Shown piece by piece: positions 46,100 through 57,974 of a stretch of DNA of 64,000 nucleotides. Both the position numbers and the translations under genes were made by a program. The notes under the pieces were generated by a model. It did no database searches and had not been told where the DNA came from. It worked only from the letters and a program-made list of their open reading frames with translations. Source of the stretch: Pterois miles. Its lineage: Eukaryota; Chordata; Actinopteri; Perciformes; Scorpaenidae. The number at the start of each line of letters is the position of its first letter. Position 1 is the first letter of the stretch. The DNA is taken from the NCBI GenBank assembly GCA_947000775.1, contig CAMQGK010000008.1:10492501-10556500 (forward strand), read 5' to 3'.

Positions 46100-48520
46100 A
46101 CACAGTTACTCACACAGTAAATTGTACATTTGCTGGGGACTATTTTCAGCCATGGATTAATGCATATTTGATGATCTAGTATGTATTGCATGTATATTGG
46201 CCTGACTGAGAACAAACAGTTCCTATGATCACCATAATGAGTCACCCTGTGCAATGGTGTGGCTCACTGATGTGTTACTAATAGTGTTTGGACAACCATA
46301 GAGGTCTAAACAGCACAGAGGAATGAGCTAAAACAGGATCTGGCTAATATGAAACATGTAAAACTTGTTAGCAGGATCAGTTAAATTTGTTAAGAGGAAA
46401 GTGTAGAATATCACCAGCCTTATACCTGTCTAGTACTGCTGCCATCATGACCTCTACAGCTGATTGAACTGTAAGTCTGCGCAAACATTTACAGAGAAAA
46501 GGACAAAGCATGCTTGCTCATAGTGACTGATGCACTCAGGGACCTGTGGAAATGATTACGTATACATTTACATACATCTCGCCATACGTCTGCAGCTATC
46601 CTTACTGCTGGGATTTTTCATTTACAGGTTTTAGACCAATGAACCATGCAGCATAACAGTATGGAGTCACTGGGTCTTCCTCTTCATATAGCCAAGCTCA
46701 GCAGGAACCCATCCTAATTAAACCCAGCGCTCTGAGCAGGCTGCAGATGAGTCTTTGATGTACAGTATGAATGTATACGTGCACTTCTGTTAGCATGAGT
46801 GACTGCTGCAACAGAGGCAGGGAGGGAGAGAGAGAGGCACGGCAGATAATTTATGTGCAAGCTTTTTCACAACAGAATGATCTGCTTTACATGGTTGCCA
46901 GCATGATAAACAAATATGTAGACCTTCTGCTTCTACCTTTAGCAGCTCTGTCCATATGTGTGTATGCATTAAATTGTGCTGTGTTGCCCCTCAAAGGACA
47001 TCACAACCTACCGCTAACTTCTTCTCCGCTCCGACGTCCCCAAACAATCTGCTCAAATCATTCGACCACTCACTCGCCATGCACACAATACATTACTCTT
47101 ATACCAGCATAATATGTACACATGTCTGAAATCAGCAGGATAAGAGCTAGTTAAAGGCATCCAATTGATTTACATTTTGGTGTGTTCAAGCTCAGTAAAG
47201 ATGAATATTGGGCGAAGTAAAATTATAACGCTATCATCATGTGTTCAAATGTAATCCAGTAAGATGAGTTTTTGGTGAGAAACTTGAATAAATCCAGTTG
47301 TTTGGAGGTGTTTTCACAGCAACATAAAATTGATAATAGATTTTTTTACTGTTTTTTACTGTGGTTTGTAATTGTTAACAAGAATCGTGGAGTTTCACTG
47401 GTATTGGTATCATTCCCAGTGAAGGCCTATGGGAACTGACAGTGTTTAAAAGGTATTATTGCTGTGCAACAATAAAAATCTAATAATTTGGTGCAGTGAA
47501 AAATTTTGGGTGCAACCAATGAAAAACGACAACCTTGGCAAAGAGGCAACGCTTCCTTTACGTCTAGCTCTGGAGGGATTTCATCTGTCATTTCACCCCA
47601 TTATATTCCAGACACCTCTCTGACTAACAGACTGGTGAATCATTTGAATGCAAACAGTGGCGCCTGGCATCCAGTCGGCGTGTGTGGGAATGACAACCTA
47701 ACAATACTGACAAACATGCCCTGCGACTGGTTCAAACGGACAGTGCTCCTTTCTCGCAGGCGTCGGCTGGTCGAGCGTACGGTAAGTCATGTAAAGTGGA
47801 CCGAGCCTGACAAATCCCATGTGGTACATGACTGCACAATCAAGTCAGAAATGAAACTGACATCTTCATTAGCAAGTCCTCAGCTCGATACAAGCACTGC
47901 TACTCCTCTGTGGAGGCACATTTGAAGTTAAGGGGGGAAACAAAGCACGATTCACTTCTTCTGATTTCAGCTTGGGTGAAGACTAATGTATCCCCGTCTC
48001 TGCTACTAGCCCCAAATGCATGTCTGTCCCAGGGCCTTACCCATGATCCACCACCTTTTGATGCTGAATCCTCTGGTTTTCATCAAGTCTTTGATACAAC
48101 TTGGCTGGAAAGCCCCAAGGCCTGCTGAAAAGGCTTAGGAGGAATCCAAAGGGGATTACTGGACGGTACGTATGGAAATTACAGTTTAATTTATCATTTA
48201 GGTCATGGTAATTCATGCAAATTAGGATTTCATTAATTCCGGCCTTGGGTTTAAATGGTGTTGCTCTGATAGGGGTGTACAGTCTTGTAAGGCTCACATG
48301 AAGCGGACAGTGTGGTGGCACAGGAAACGTATAATAATTCATATAACAGTTCAGCAGACAAGGTCATCACCATAGAAACACCTTCTATAACATTAATACT
48401 ACTATTTAGACAGGAGGAAGGACATGCAACAAAACCAAAGAACACCAGGATCATGTGCACTGCTCAGATGCATAATGGAGGTATTTATATCGACACTGCA
48501 GCTTCCTGCTACTGTACCAT
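46100..48520. other. Unassigned intronic sequence
   Basis: About 2.4 kb without a recognisable exon or repeat. Frames at 46771-47112 (113 codons) and 47506-47925 (139 codons) match nothing known and have no convincing splice context. Confidence 0.4.
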
Positions 48521-48527
48521 GGCTGTA

Positions 48528-48791
48528 ACGCTGAATTCACACCAGATCAGCAGTGTAGCCGCCATGCACTGTTAACGAAAAGCTGCAGCAGCCATTCCTG
48601 AGCTCAGCGAGCTTCTGCTGTAGAGCGCGGCAAAAAAAAAAAAAAATTGGGAAAAATTTCACTTTAAGCGAAGTGCTACCAGAGAGGACCTGTAGCCAAT
48701 CAGTAAACAGATCCTGTGACATGTTGACAAAGACTATGTTTCAAAGACTTTCCAAGCCAAACTTTGCCGCTGCCTGGTGTGAATTTGGCGT
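48528..48791. mobile_element. Short MITE with 18-bp inverted ends
   Basis: Left end ACGCTGAATTCACACCAG; right end reverse-complemented ACGCCAAATTCACACCAG, 16 of 18 identical. It is 264 bp, non-coding, with an A14 run at 48632. No target duplication could be made out. The superfamily is not certain. Confidence 0.65.
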
Positions 48792-48999
48792 AATACAGTA
48801 AAACTTGTTTTGACATTATTGAGGCTAATAATGTCCTTACATCTTTCTACTGTATATCCCTGGACCACTGATACTCTCCTCTATCATTCATAGATTATAT
48901 AGATATTTGTGGTGAGTTCAACATTTGTAGAAATGTTTTTATAAAAGCTGTCCGAGCACATGTAGGCTATAATCATGAACTGTATAAGAACTGTGGATT

Positions 49000-49315
49000 G
49001 CTGTTTTGAAGCCATTCTGGCCGTCGCCATCTTGGTTTTTTGCAACCAGAAGTGACAGAAGAGGGTGGAGCTATGTACAAGCGACGCTAAATAAGATATT
49101 TTCACACGACCAAAAGGGTTGTACTGATCTTTCATGAAGTGAAAATGTCACCTGCTTTATGGTCTATTTGACTCTAAATGGGACCATAATTTACTAGATG
49201 AACATCCTGCTGTATTGAAGAAGACTTGAAAGTATAAATTCATATTTGAAGTTTGTAATGAGGGGATAAATCAAGTGAGAAATAGGCTTATTTTCTTATT
49301 GACTTCAGAATCGGT
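49000..49315 (+). repeat. MITE-like repeat, GCAACCAGAAGTGAC family, copy 4
   Basis: GTCGCCATCTTGGTTTTTTG, CAACCAGAAGTGACA, GACTCTAAATGGGACCATAA and ATAAATCAAGTGAGAAATAG align with 5570-5960 in order, with an internal deletion of about 100 bp. Confidence 0.75.
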
Positions 49316-49350
49316 TTCATTGTTCAGACCTGGAGGTTGCTGTCTAGTAT

Positions 49351-49673
49351 GCATCCATCCATCCATCTGCAACCACTTATCCTGTTAGGGGTTGCGGAGG
49401 GGCTGGAGCTGATCCCAGCTGGTTTTGGCCGAAAGTGGGGTTCACCCTGGACAGGTCGCCAGTCCATCGTAGGGCACATAGAGACAGACAACCATTCACA
49501 CTTGCATTCACACCTACGGGCAATTCAGAGTCATCAGTTAACCAGCATGTCTTTGGACTGTGGGAGGAAATGGGAGAACCTGGAGAAAACCCACGCTAAC
49601 ATGGGGAGAACGAACAAACACTGAGCACCAAGCCGGATTCAAACCTGTGACCCTCTTGTTGTGAGGCGACAGG
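49351..49673 (-). mobile_element. tRNA-type SINE with (GGAT)n tail, minus strand
   Basis: The minus strand has a B box GGTTTGAATCC (49634-49644). It then reads through CATGTTAGCGTGGGTTTTCT, CCACAGTCCAAAGACATGCT and GGCGACCTGTCCAGGGTGAA, and ends AGTGGTTGCAGATGGATGGA. It is longer than the 11411 copy but has lost the first tRNA-like bases, including the A box. The plus-strand 95-codon frame is not a gene. Confidence 0.85.
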
Positions 49674-49679
49674 TAGGAC

Positions 49680-50025
49680 TGCAAACATCCTATAAATAAG
49701 GGGGGTTAAAAGCGTCCACCTCTTTGCATTATGCTGTTTCTTGTGTCACTGCAAATGACTACACTTCTCTCCATTCATAACTGATGAGTAATTGTCCCCA
49801 TCAGCGTAGGCGGGTCATACAGTAGGAGTCCTGTAAATGTCGTAAAGGTCATATTGAAGGAGAAGAGAGTCAAGTTCGGCTGTGCAAATATAAAAAACAT
49901 CTCATACAACCAGAAACAATGACGGCTCTGATTGTAATCATGATAAGCATCCTTTCGCATTATCATAAATAGCCTCACTCTCTCTCCTCCTCACACACAA
50001 ATTAGATTCTCCCCTGGTGTCTGGA
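49680..50025. other. Unassigned intronic sequence
   Basis: No recognised feature. Confidence 0.4.
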
Positions 50026-50026
50026 G

Positions 50027-50028
50027 AC

Positions 50029-50070
<42 letters not shown>

Positions 50071-50107
50071 GCGCACACACACATGCACACACGCACACAC
50101 ACACACA
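50027..50107 (+). repeat. Imperfect (CA)n array with CG interruptions
   Basis: Mostly CA with CG and TG interruptions (ACACGCGCGCACACAC). Alternating purine-pyrimidine sequence with CG steps is favourable for Z-DNA. Confidence 0.85.
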
Positions 50108-50569
50108 GTTAACATCCCTCATTCTTATTCATCTGCTGACTTCTCAATCACTCACTGTACGCTTCGCTGCACAATTATAATCACCTTAAAATGATTTTAT
50201 GACGTGTTCACAAAACCAAACAAAACTCTCCAAGTGCCCGCACACACACACATACAAACGCGTGGGCACACACTGCAACACACACACAAACAAACTACAC
50301 AAAATAGCTAAATGCTAGATTCAGGTGTACACCGCAGTGCTTATAGACATTTATATGCAAACATCAAAGCATACTGTAATATAAAGGCTGATTCAGGTAA
50401 TCGCTATTTTACACACAATTTACTCAAACACACACACAGTTACAATTATTATAACCATTATCTAGCTTATTACGGGGCATCCAGGCCTGTTGTCTAGGCG
50501 GCTCAGCAGGATTTCCTTGTCATTGGTTATTTATGGACACAATGTGTGTCGCCAGAGGAGAAGATTGTT

Positions 50570-50830
50570 TACTGTGGGGTTGAGGAAGACAGAAATGGAC
50601 AGAGGGGAGGAGGAATAGAAGGCAAAGGAGGGAGTGGGATAACAGATTCAATAAGCCATGAGCTAAATAAATACATAAAATATAAGGGGGGGAGTCCGGA
50701 GGAGCAGAGAGCAGGAGGAGAGGTTAAGAGAGGATAAGCACAACGAAAGAAGAAGGATGCACGGACAATAAAATGAAGAGACTTTTGGAGGAGGAGAGAG
50801 TATGGAGGGAGAGGAAAAAGGAGAGCAAGC
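50570..50830 (+). repeat. Purine-rich tract
   Basis: Mostly A and G (GGGGAGGAGGAATAGAAGGC, GGAGGAGGAGAGAGTATGG). Confidence 0.55.
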
Positions 50831-50924
50831 ATGCAAGTAGTTTTTAGTATGCTAATTGTGTATAATGATACTGAGCTGACCTTTTCTCGAATGTCTTTTT
50901 ACACTTTACTGTGCCAAGAACCAA

Positions 50925-51185
50925 GCGGAAAAGGGTTGGGAAAACTGGAGAGGGAGAGCAAGGGAGAATAACTGCTGATGTGGCAGCAACTCCTCCAACT
51001 CCCACGTTCGACGAAGGAAATCAAAGCCGGGAGCGGAGAGCTGGAGACGCTGGTTGCTACATCCAGCGTTCGACGAGGAGGGAACGAAAGGGAAGAGAGA
51101 TTAAGAAAGAAAGAATGAAAGGAAAAGGAGGAACCACAAAGCAAGCAGCAAGAGAAAAAAAAAGGAGAGGCTCCATGACAAATTG
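50925..51185 (+). repeat. Purine-rich tract
   Basis: Mostly A and G (GGAAAACTGGAGAGGGAGAG). The basic 91-codon frame over it is a product of composition. Confidence 0.5.
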
Positions 51186-51189
51186 AAGG

Positions 51190-52178
51190 ATAGCGAAAAG
51201 GCATTACAATGCGTCACCTCAAATGGTTTCACAGTGAAATGTTTTAACGCAGGAATCCTCTGTAGACTCAAACATATCTAACCAAGGCAGGCCTGAAACT
51301 GTGGCCCAGCAGGGCTGCCGTACTCTACCTCAGCAGCTCCGGGTCGCTCCACTCTACTTTTAATTCACCTCGCTCCATTCCCACCCCTCATTTGTCAAAC
51401 CCTCTTGTCAATTAATGCGAGGCATTGTTTCTTTCTTTCTGTCTTTCTCACTCCCCACTCCCTCTCTGTCACTCTTTCTCAGCCTGATGAAGATGGAGAG
51501 TGGTCATTTAAGACTAATTAGCGAGCCTAAACAGACAAATAACCAGGTGCGGCACACACATTTTTTCTCAAGCATCGGCATATTAATGCATGTGCACGCA
51601 CTCTATCCACACACTAAAAGAGGCGAGGAAATGGCTGTTGCACTCTTGCTCATATGAGGCAATAAAGCCCAAAGCAAAGCTAACTCAGTTTCTCTGGCAC
51701 ACATCAAAATATGTATTAACGCACTCTCTGTCTATTCGCTCTTTTTGTCTGCAGTACTGTCAGAATAAAAGGAGGAGATCGCTCTGTTTTAAAGACAATC
51801 TTGTCGTGGCTCCTCTGAAAGCACTACACTTTATTGAAGCTGTTTTATCTGCTCATCTACTCATTGCATTTACAGCTAAATGCAATGAAGGCATCTCTCT
51901 GAAGAACTGCCTCTCTCTCACACAAACGCATTTCCAAACAGCAATATTATATGGCAGGCTATTCACTTCCCCTCACACCGAGGATGTAATGATAGCAATG
52001 TTTTTCTTAACCAGCGAACATCACAGTATTAAACATGAAGTATTAGATAATATCACGTCCAGATTGTATTCCTCACTTATAGAGAACACTCTGCGGTAGA
52101 TTCAGGGCATTTGTTTGACATCACAAAAACAAAACTACAATAATGCTTTTGTTTTATTACAAATTAAAGTTAGGATGG
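51190..52178. other. Unassigned sequence with one longer open frame
   Basis: A 169-codon plus-strand frame at 51590-52099 (including TAILYGRLFTSPHTEDVMIA) is the longest here that is not simple repeat. It has mixed composition, no known domain, no G/C preference at third positions and no clear splice sites. I treat it as chance. Confidence 0.3.
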
Positions 52179-52179
52179 C

Positions 52180-52248
52180 AGAGTGGTGCTCTCCCCGTGT
52201 TAGCATCCGTTCTCTGATTTCCTCTCACAGTCCAAAGACATGCAGAGG
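52180..52248 (+). repeat. SINE fragment ((GGAT)n-tail family)
   Basis: GCAGAGTGGTGCTCTCCCCG, TGTTAGCATCCGTTCTC and CACAGTCCAAAGACATGCAG match the middle of the SINE at 49351 (reverse). Both ends are missing. Confidence 0.6.
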
Positions 52249-52470
52249 TCTGTACTATGAAGCAGGATTTGGGGTTAGCAAGGTAACTTCGGGGTGAACC
52301 CTGGGTTTTCCATCCTCTGACGGTGGTTCACTTCTTACCTTATCTTACATTATGTTATCTCTTACGTTCCAGATAAACTTGTCGAAAAGCACCACCTGTT
52401 GATCAATCAGAGCTCTGTGTGCAGATCATATAAAACTATCACACAAATACAAAGAGGTTTAAGTCATAAT
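52249..52470 (+). repeat. Probable MITE (GTACTATGAAGCAGGATT)
   Basis: CTGTACTATGAAGCAGGATT, GGTAACTTCGGGGTGAACCC and TGGGTTTTCC resemble the left end of a widespread fish non-autonomous DNA element. The right end was not identified. Confidence 0.45.
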
Positions 52471-52579
52471 CCAGGCTAAAAACAACACAGATTAAACTGA
52501 CAGATGCAGGAATCACAGCTGGTTTTATGCTGTAGGTGTTTACCATTTTGAATTATATTTTTATATATTTATTTTTATA

Positions 52580-53113
52580 TGTTTTTGCTGGCGTTTATCT
52601 GTCTGTTTGTCTGTGTTCAAGATAAGTCAAAAACTTATGGACGGATTTTGATGATTTTCAGGGTGTGTCAAAAATGTGAAAAGGAAGAACTGATTTAATT
52701 TTGGGGGTGATCCAGAAGAAATCATGGATTCTGGATTACTTTGAAATTTTCGTTAACATTGGGGTCAATGGGACCCAAAAAAATTGTTTCTCAATATCTC
52801 TGGTAATTGCTGCCCAAAGCTCATGAAATTTGACTCAGGGATGTACAATGTGTTCTTCTATCAAATCCCAAAGGCTGATCCAGATCTGATCCAGATGGCG
52901 GATTTTATAGCAATTTATATAAAAAATGGGGGTACTCTTACATTTTGGCCTAATGTATTGTTAGTTTTATGTTGTGTCTTGTATATATGTTCTATGTTTG
53001 CCACTGATATAAAATTCCTTTTAAAAAATGTAGGATTTTTATTTTGGAGTGAATTACAATATGGGGGGAAACTATGGTGCTTGGAGGTCTGCGCTCTCCG
53101 AGTGCTTTTCTAG
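52580..53113 (+). mobile_element. Helitron-like non-autonomous element
   Basis: Begins near TTTGCTGGCGTTTATCTGTC with AAAAACTTATGGACGGATTT. It ends GGAGGTCTGCGCTCTCCGAG then TGCTTTTCTAG|T. A terminal CTAG preceded within about 15 bp by a GC-rich stem (GGAG 53083-53086 with CTCC 53095-53098) fits the Helitron 3' end rule (hairpin then CTRR). No Rep/helicase protein is encoded; the 109-codon frame at 52784 has no similarity. The 5' end is not precisely defined. Confidence 0.5.
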
Positions 53114-53465
53114 TTTTTACTTGCTCTCAAGTCCGTTTCATAGCTAAAACGAGGCTGAAATACTCATACAAGCCATAACTTTATCACAGGCCACTTCTGA
53201 AAGCTATTTATATATCACTGCCCCTTCTAGACGACTATATCTGACTTTCAGTATTCCATTAAACTCATAAATCTGTTACTTTATGCATTCATACAATGGC
53301 AATTTTTTCTTTCGCCAGCTGTCCCTCCTGCATTTGACAGCGTCAGCAGTGGTACTTTTAGTCTGGATTATGTGTTTAACTACATATCTGTCTAATATTA
53401 TAAATAGCTCTTGGTTTGTATAATGTGCCGCTCTGCTGACAGTACCCTTGTCTATGTGGGGTTGG

Positions 53466-53598
53466 TTGTAGGTGTGAGTGTGAATGGTTTTCTGTCTATG
53501 TGTCAGCCCTGCGATGTGTACCCCGCCTTCACCCCGTCAGCTGGGATCGGCTCCAGCCCCCTGACCCACCTGTGACCCTGAATAAGATAAACGGTATC
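53466..53598 (+). mobile_element. SINE 3' part ((GGAT)n-tail family)
   Basis: GTGTGAGTGTGAATGGTTTT, CAGCTGGGATCGGCTCCAGC and CCTGAATAAGATAAACGG match the 3' half of the 11411 and 49351 SINEs. The head is absent and the tail has decayed. Confidence 0.75.
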
Positions 53599-54001
53599 AG
53601 ATCCTTATGGACTGAAATTAGAAATAGCCATTCTACTGTCCTGAAAAAAATGGTTATATGGTGCATTCAGTGAAATTAACCTTCACTATGATGGATTTTA
53701 TGTAGTTTCTTTAATAATGTTACCATTTACACAATCAATATTACACCGTTAAAGCGGTCAATACTGCTCGTCAATGCAGAGTCATTAACCTGAAATGATT
53801 CAAATGTGACATTTAATCACATCCACTACAGGCATGCATGAGCAGCTTTTTTATGATCTGCACTTCAGCAGGGACTGCATTATTGTGCCGTGGTATGAAT
53901 GCAGATCAGTCCGTCAATAATACAGTATCTGCTCACTATTGGATACCTGTTTTAAAATGAGCATCGGCCAGTCACTGTCACCCTGCGTCTCCGTGATGGA
54001 T

Positions 54002-54029
54002 CCGCTGTACTTTGTTTAAAGTACAGCGG
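54002..54029. repeat. Perfect 12-bp inverted repeat with 4-base loop
   Basis: CCGCTGTACTTT (54002-54013) and AAAGTACAGCGG (54018-54029) are exact reverse complements around GTTT. It ends one base before the tRNA-type SINE. A hairpin this perfect next to an insertion point may record template switching or be a small palindrome in its own right. Confidence 0.85.
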
Positions 54030-54030
54030 G

Positions 54031-54360
54031 GCGGCAGTAGCTCAGTCTGTAGGGAGTTGGCTTGGGAACCGGAGGGTCACCGGTTCAAGTCCCCACATGG
54101 ACCAAAAACTGAGTGTGAACTGGTAGCTGGAGAGGTGCCAGTTTACCTCTTGGGCACTGCCGAGGTGCCCCTGAGCAAGGCACCAAACCCCCAACTGCTC
54201 GGGGCGCTTGTCAGGAGCAGCCCCCTCACTCTGACATCTCTCCATTACTGCATGTGTGTGTGTGTTTGTGTGCATGTACCATGTATAAGTTAAACAGAGT
54301 GTAAATTGAATTTCCCCACTGTGGGACTAATAAAGGTAGATCTTCTTCTTCTTCTTCTTT
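54031..54360 (+). mobile_element. tRNA-derived SINE with LINE-type tail and (TTC)n end
   Basis: The tRNA-like head has an A box (GTAGCTCAGTCTGTAGGGAG) and a B box (CCGGTTCAAGTCCCC). The body reads CACTGCCGAGGTGCCCCTGA, GCAAGGCACCAAACCCCCAA. The 3' end is AATTTCCCCACTGTGGGACT then AATAAAGG, as in LINE tails elsewhere in the window, ending in about six TTC units. All expected parts are present and in order, so it is near full length. The 93-codon frame over it is not a gene. Confidence 0.9.
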
Positions 54361-54364
54361 AACG

Positions 54365-55325
54365 ACCTCAGAGGTTCTGTTTTCAACACTATGCCGATTG
54401 TCTACGGGAACATGTTATTTATTGCAGTAGAGGGCGTTTTATTATCTTGTCCTGTGGGTTAAAAGCCACTTTGGATGATTTCCTTTTCCTGCCAAGAATG
54501 GAAACAAACTGGTCCCAAAATAAATATATCATGGCTTCAATCCAAAACTTTGTTTTCTGTCCTGAAAAACCCTTGTCAGTCAAATTATATTGCTGACATC
54601 CAATACTGGGTATATTAGCAAATCATGTCATGTCACTTTCATTTGAAATATAATACACACAAGAGCCCACAAACTATTATAGTGTAGCTCAGCATGTGCG
54701 TGATATCCCATATCAGCAGAAAATGGTGCAAACACCCTCTACTGTGCTGTAGCAGTATCAAAGGTACACTGCTTTGGTCTGCTGAAGGCTATGGATTTTG
54801 ATGTCAAAATCTTGAGCCAAATCCTTTTTATTGGACTGGCCAGTTAGCTGAGAGAGCCTTTGCTTTTGTTGTTTGGTGGGAAAACGTCAAAGAAATGGTG
54901 AGCAGACCCAGCAGGGTCTTAAGTTGTTTGAGATTATTGCAGCCAAAAAAAAAATGACTGACTTTGCAGCAGCTGTTCTCAAAAACTGGCAATTTTTGTT
55001 AAACAGCTTTGGGCTATTTTGCAGTTACTTGATAAAGGCCATGAGATTTGAAAAGGCTCGTAAGTAGACCCTGAGTTGGGGTTATTTTTGTCACATTTTT
55101 GAAAAAAGTTTCTTTATCATCTCCGAGAAAAAAAAAGCTCTCAATCATTACAATGTCGCCAAGGATCAGAAATAAAGTGATATTTAAAAGTCAGCTTTCA
55201 ACTACCAGATTCTCAGGCTGTGTGTTGGAAAGAACTTCAGTATGCTGCAAAACTGTAAGTAAAGCGTTATACCGCGACTTTTTTCAAATTTAATTTTAGG
55301 AAATCTATCATTGTAGAAAGAATCA
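54365..55325. other. Unassigned intronic sequence
   Basis: No exon recognised. 54870-55290 has runs of A and two short plus-strand frames without similarity. Confidence 0.4.
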
Positions 55326-55329
55326 TATG

Positions 55330-55745
55330 TATAAAATCAGCAAAAAAAGTCACTGTGAAATGGCTACTACAGGGACTAACTTCATTACACATGAATACAA
55401 CTGGACTCAATCAATCCACAAGAGTCTCAGCTTTACAGTGAAACCCAATTTATCCAACTCTAACAGTGTTTAGGGACCCCAGTATGCAGAAATAGTCAAA
55501 CATGATTTTTAGAATAGGGGAAAATAACACATTTTACCACATGTTTTATTGCCTTAAACTGGATGGGATTATCATAAAGTGGGCATGTCTGTAAAGGGGA
55601 GACTCGTGGGTACCCATACAGAGCCCATTTTTATTCACATTTGAGGTCAGAGGTCAAGGGACCCCTTTGAAAATGGCCATGTCAGTTTTTCCATGCCAAA
55701 ATTTAGCACATTATTTATCCTCCTCCGTGACATGTTGCAGCTGGT
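55330..55745 (-). repeat. Family X fragment with shared module
   Basis: The reverse complement matches 10620-10960. GGGACTAACTTCATTACACA, CAAGAGTCTCAGCTTTACAG and CAGTATGCAGAAATAGTCAA mirror blocks there. The module AAGTGGGCATGTCTGTAAAG lies at 55577-55596. Confidence 0.75.
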
Positions 55746-55749
55746 GAGC

Positions 55750-57250
55750 ACTCCTGTATGTGGCCACAAGTCTGTGCAGCTACAGTAACCAGACAAGTAG
55801 TAATAGCAGGGACGTTCTTCAGGGACTTTTTGTCCACATTAATCCAAACAGACGGCCTTTACTGTTTTCCCAAAAACGGCCATAGTTTGAGGTAGAGTAT
55901 TAAAGGTTACACGTGGTTCAGGTTTGGTGCAAGTTCAGATATTGTTTGCTGTGATTTGAATTGATGGAGGTTGATGGGGCGATGCACAGCCCCATAGCAG
56001 CACTAGGTAACTGCCTGGGAAATTAATAGACTTTGGGGAACAGAAAATGTTTCATATATGTTAACATGGTCGACTTGCTGAGACTTTTTCTGTGTTTTTG
56101 AGGAAATATTGTGGAGGGAAAACTGGAAAGGCCTGCAATAATCTAGAGTGGTGGAATTTGTTTGAATTGATTTCCTGGAGGGCCACATAAGAAGTCTGGA
56201 TCCTGATATTTGTCCCATGTGCGCCTGAGGGTGTAATTATATCACTTTAGGATCTAAAGGACTCCTGTCCACCAATCTAACAAAATCTGCAACAACCTTC
56301 CTTGACAGCAACATACACACACACTAGTTGAATGCACGCTGCCACTGTGGGACAAACCTGATGCAAAAATGGAAAGCTCATTTACAGCTAAATTATGGAC
56401 AAATTGAACCTTGAGAGAGGAGAAGTTCAAAGTCGGAGCTGGAGTTGAATGCAGAGGCGGCCTCCCCGTCTCAGACAAACACTCGGCTTCCCTTTCAGAC
56501 AGTTAAGCATCTCATACACAAGCATCTCCCCCCTCACGCACACCAGGTATGCCTCCCAGACAAAATATATCTTCCATGTATCTTCCATTGTGTCTGTTGT
56601 GTACACATTCAGGTGACGCATCAGACAGAATTGCCTCTATGGTGCAGGAATTCAAGAAGACAGATGAATAGGTATTCAAATAATGTTCCAGTGATTTTTT
56701 TTTTTTCTTATGTGTCTTCATTGACGCCTTTGGACATAAAACTTTTGGGGAGCGTATTTTTGTATGCATCTGTGAATGAGCGTGTGTGGGTGCATTCGTT
56801 CTGATTATAGATTGTAATATTCCGCCTCCTCACTGACACTTGAATATGCACCCGTTACACCCGCTGAGAGCGACAGAAGCAAAGGAAGCAGTGAAAGGAG
56901 CTAGAGGATGCCATCTCAGTCGAAAAAAAGATGCCACCTTGTCAAGCTACCGCCGCGGTGGGAAAAGCGGGAGATGTGACAACAGTAAAAGCAATATCGA
57001 GAGAAGGCGGAGGAAGAAGAAACGATACCAGCGATGGGGGGAGTGTGATGGGCAGTGGACGGGGAGAGAAAGAGGAGGAAAGGTGGGAGAGGACAAATAG
57101 AAAAGAGAGAAAAATAAATGTTTAGATGGTTTTGCGTAGTTTGTGGTAACTGCTGTTGCTCCTTACAAAGGCAGTTTGTGTTTGGATTAGAGCTTAACTA
57201 CTGAATGTCGGCTTAACTGTCATAGATTCATCAGTATCGGCATATGTTGG
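55750..57250. other. Unassigned intronic sequence
   Basis: No exon or transposon recognised. 56870-57110 is purine-rich with basic frames. 56690-56710 has a T run. Confidence 0.4.
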
Positions 57251-57256
57251 CCACAG

Positions 57257-57970
57257 TTAGCCACAGTGCTGCGTTCACTGTCTCCAGTTCACCGTCAGGA
57301 AAGCTACTGTAGCAGCCACGGTGCTGCGTTCACTGTCTCCAGTTCACCGTCAGGAAAGCTACTGTAGCAGCCACGGTGCTGCGTTCACTGTCTCCAGTTC
57401 ACCGTCAGGAGAGTTACTGTAGCAGCCACGGTGCTGCGTTCACTGTCTCCAGTTCACCGTCAGGAGAGTTACTGTAGCAGCCACAGTGCTGCATTCACTG
57501 TCTCCAGTTCACCGTCAGGAGAGTTACTGTAGCAGCCACAGTGCTGCGTTCACTGTCTCCAGTTCACCGTCAGGAGAGTTAGTGTAGCAGCCACAGTGCT
57601 GCATTCACTGTCTCCAGTTCACCGTCAGGAGAGTTACTGTAGCAGCCACAGTGGTTGCGTTCACTGTCTCCAGTTCACCATAAGGAGAGTTACTGTAGCA
57701 GCCACAGTGCTGCGTTCACTGTCTCCAGTTCACCGTCAGGAGAGTTAGTGTAGCAGCCACAGTGCTGCATTCACTGTCTCCAGTTCACCGTCAGGAGAGT
57801 TACTATAGCAGCCACGGTGCTGCGTTCACTGTCTCCACTTTACCGTCAGAGGAGCACCTGTAGCAGCCACGGTGCTGCGTTCACTGTCTCCACTTTACCG
57901 TCAGGAGAGTTACTGTTGTAGTCACGGTGCTGCGTTCACTGTCTCCAGTTCACCGTCAGGACTTGTACAG
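57257..57970 (+). repeat. 55-bp minisatellite, 13 units
   Basis: Unit: GCAGCCACGGTGCTGCGTTC, then ACTGTCTCCAGTTCACCGTC, then AGGAGAGTTACTGTA (55 bp). Starts at 57257, 57312, 57367, 57422, 57477, 57532, 57587, 57642, 57698, 57753, 57808, 57863 and 57918; all steps are 55 except one of 56. Variants are shared in blocks: the pair 57532/57587 (GCGTTC+TTAGTG, then GCATTC+TTACT) recurs at 57698/57753, and the last units carry CCACTTTACCGTC. The array is not coding and lacks the spacer diversity of a CRISPR. Confidence 0.95.
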
Positions 57971-57974
57971 TTAC

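Noticed and set aside
47506..47925. 139-codon open frame
   Set aside because: No similarity I can recognise and no intron-exon signals; low support.
51590..52099. 169-codon open frame
   Set aside because: No known domain, no coding-like third-position bias, no splice context; a frame of this length can occur by chance in 64 kb.
54031..54105. tRNA gene at the head of the 54 kb SINE
   Set aside because: The head leads directly into SINE body and LINE-type tail; the cloverleaf is degraded.
54012..54293. 93-codon frame
   Set aside because: It is a translation of the SINE.
57257..57970. Regular 55-bp array that might be taken for a CRISPR
   Set aside because: There are no unique spacers; whole units are near-identical end to end, and the setting is vertebrate.
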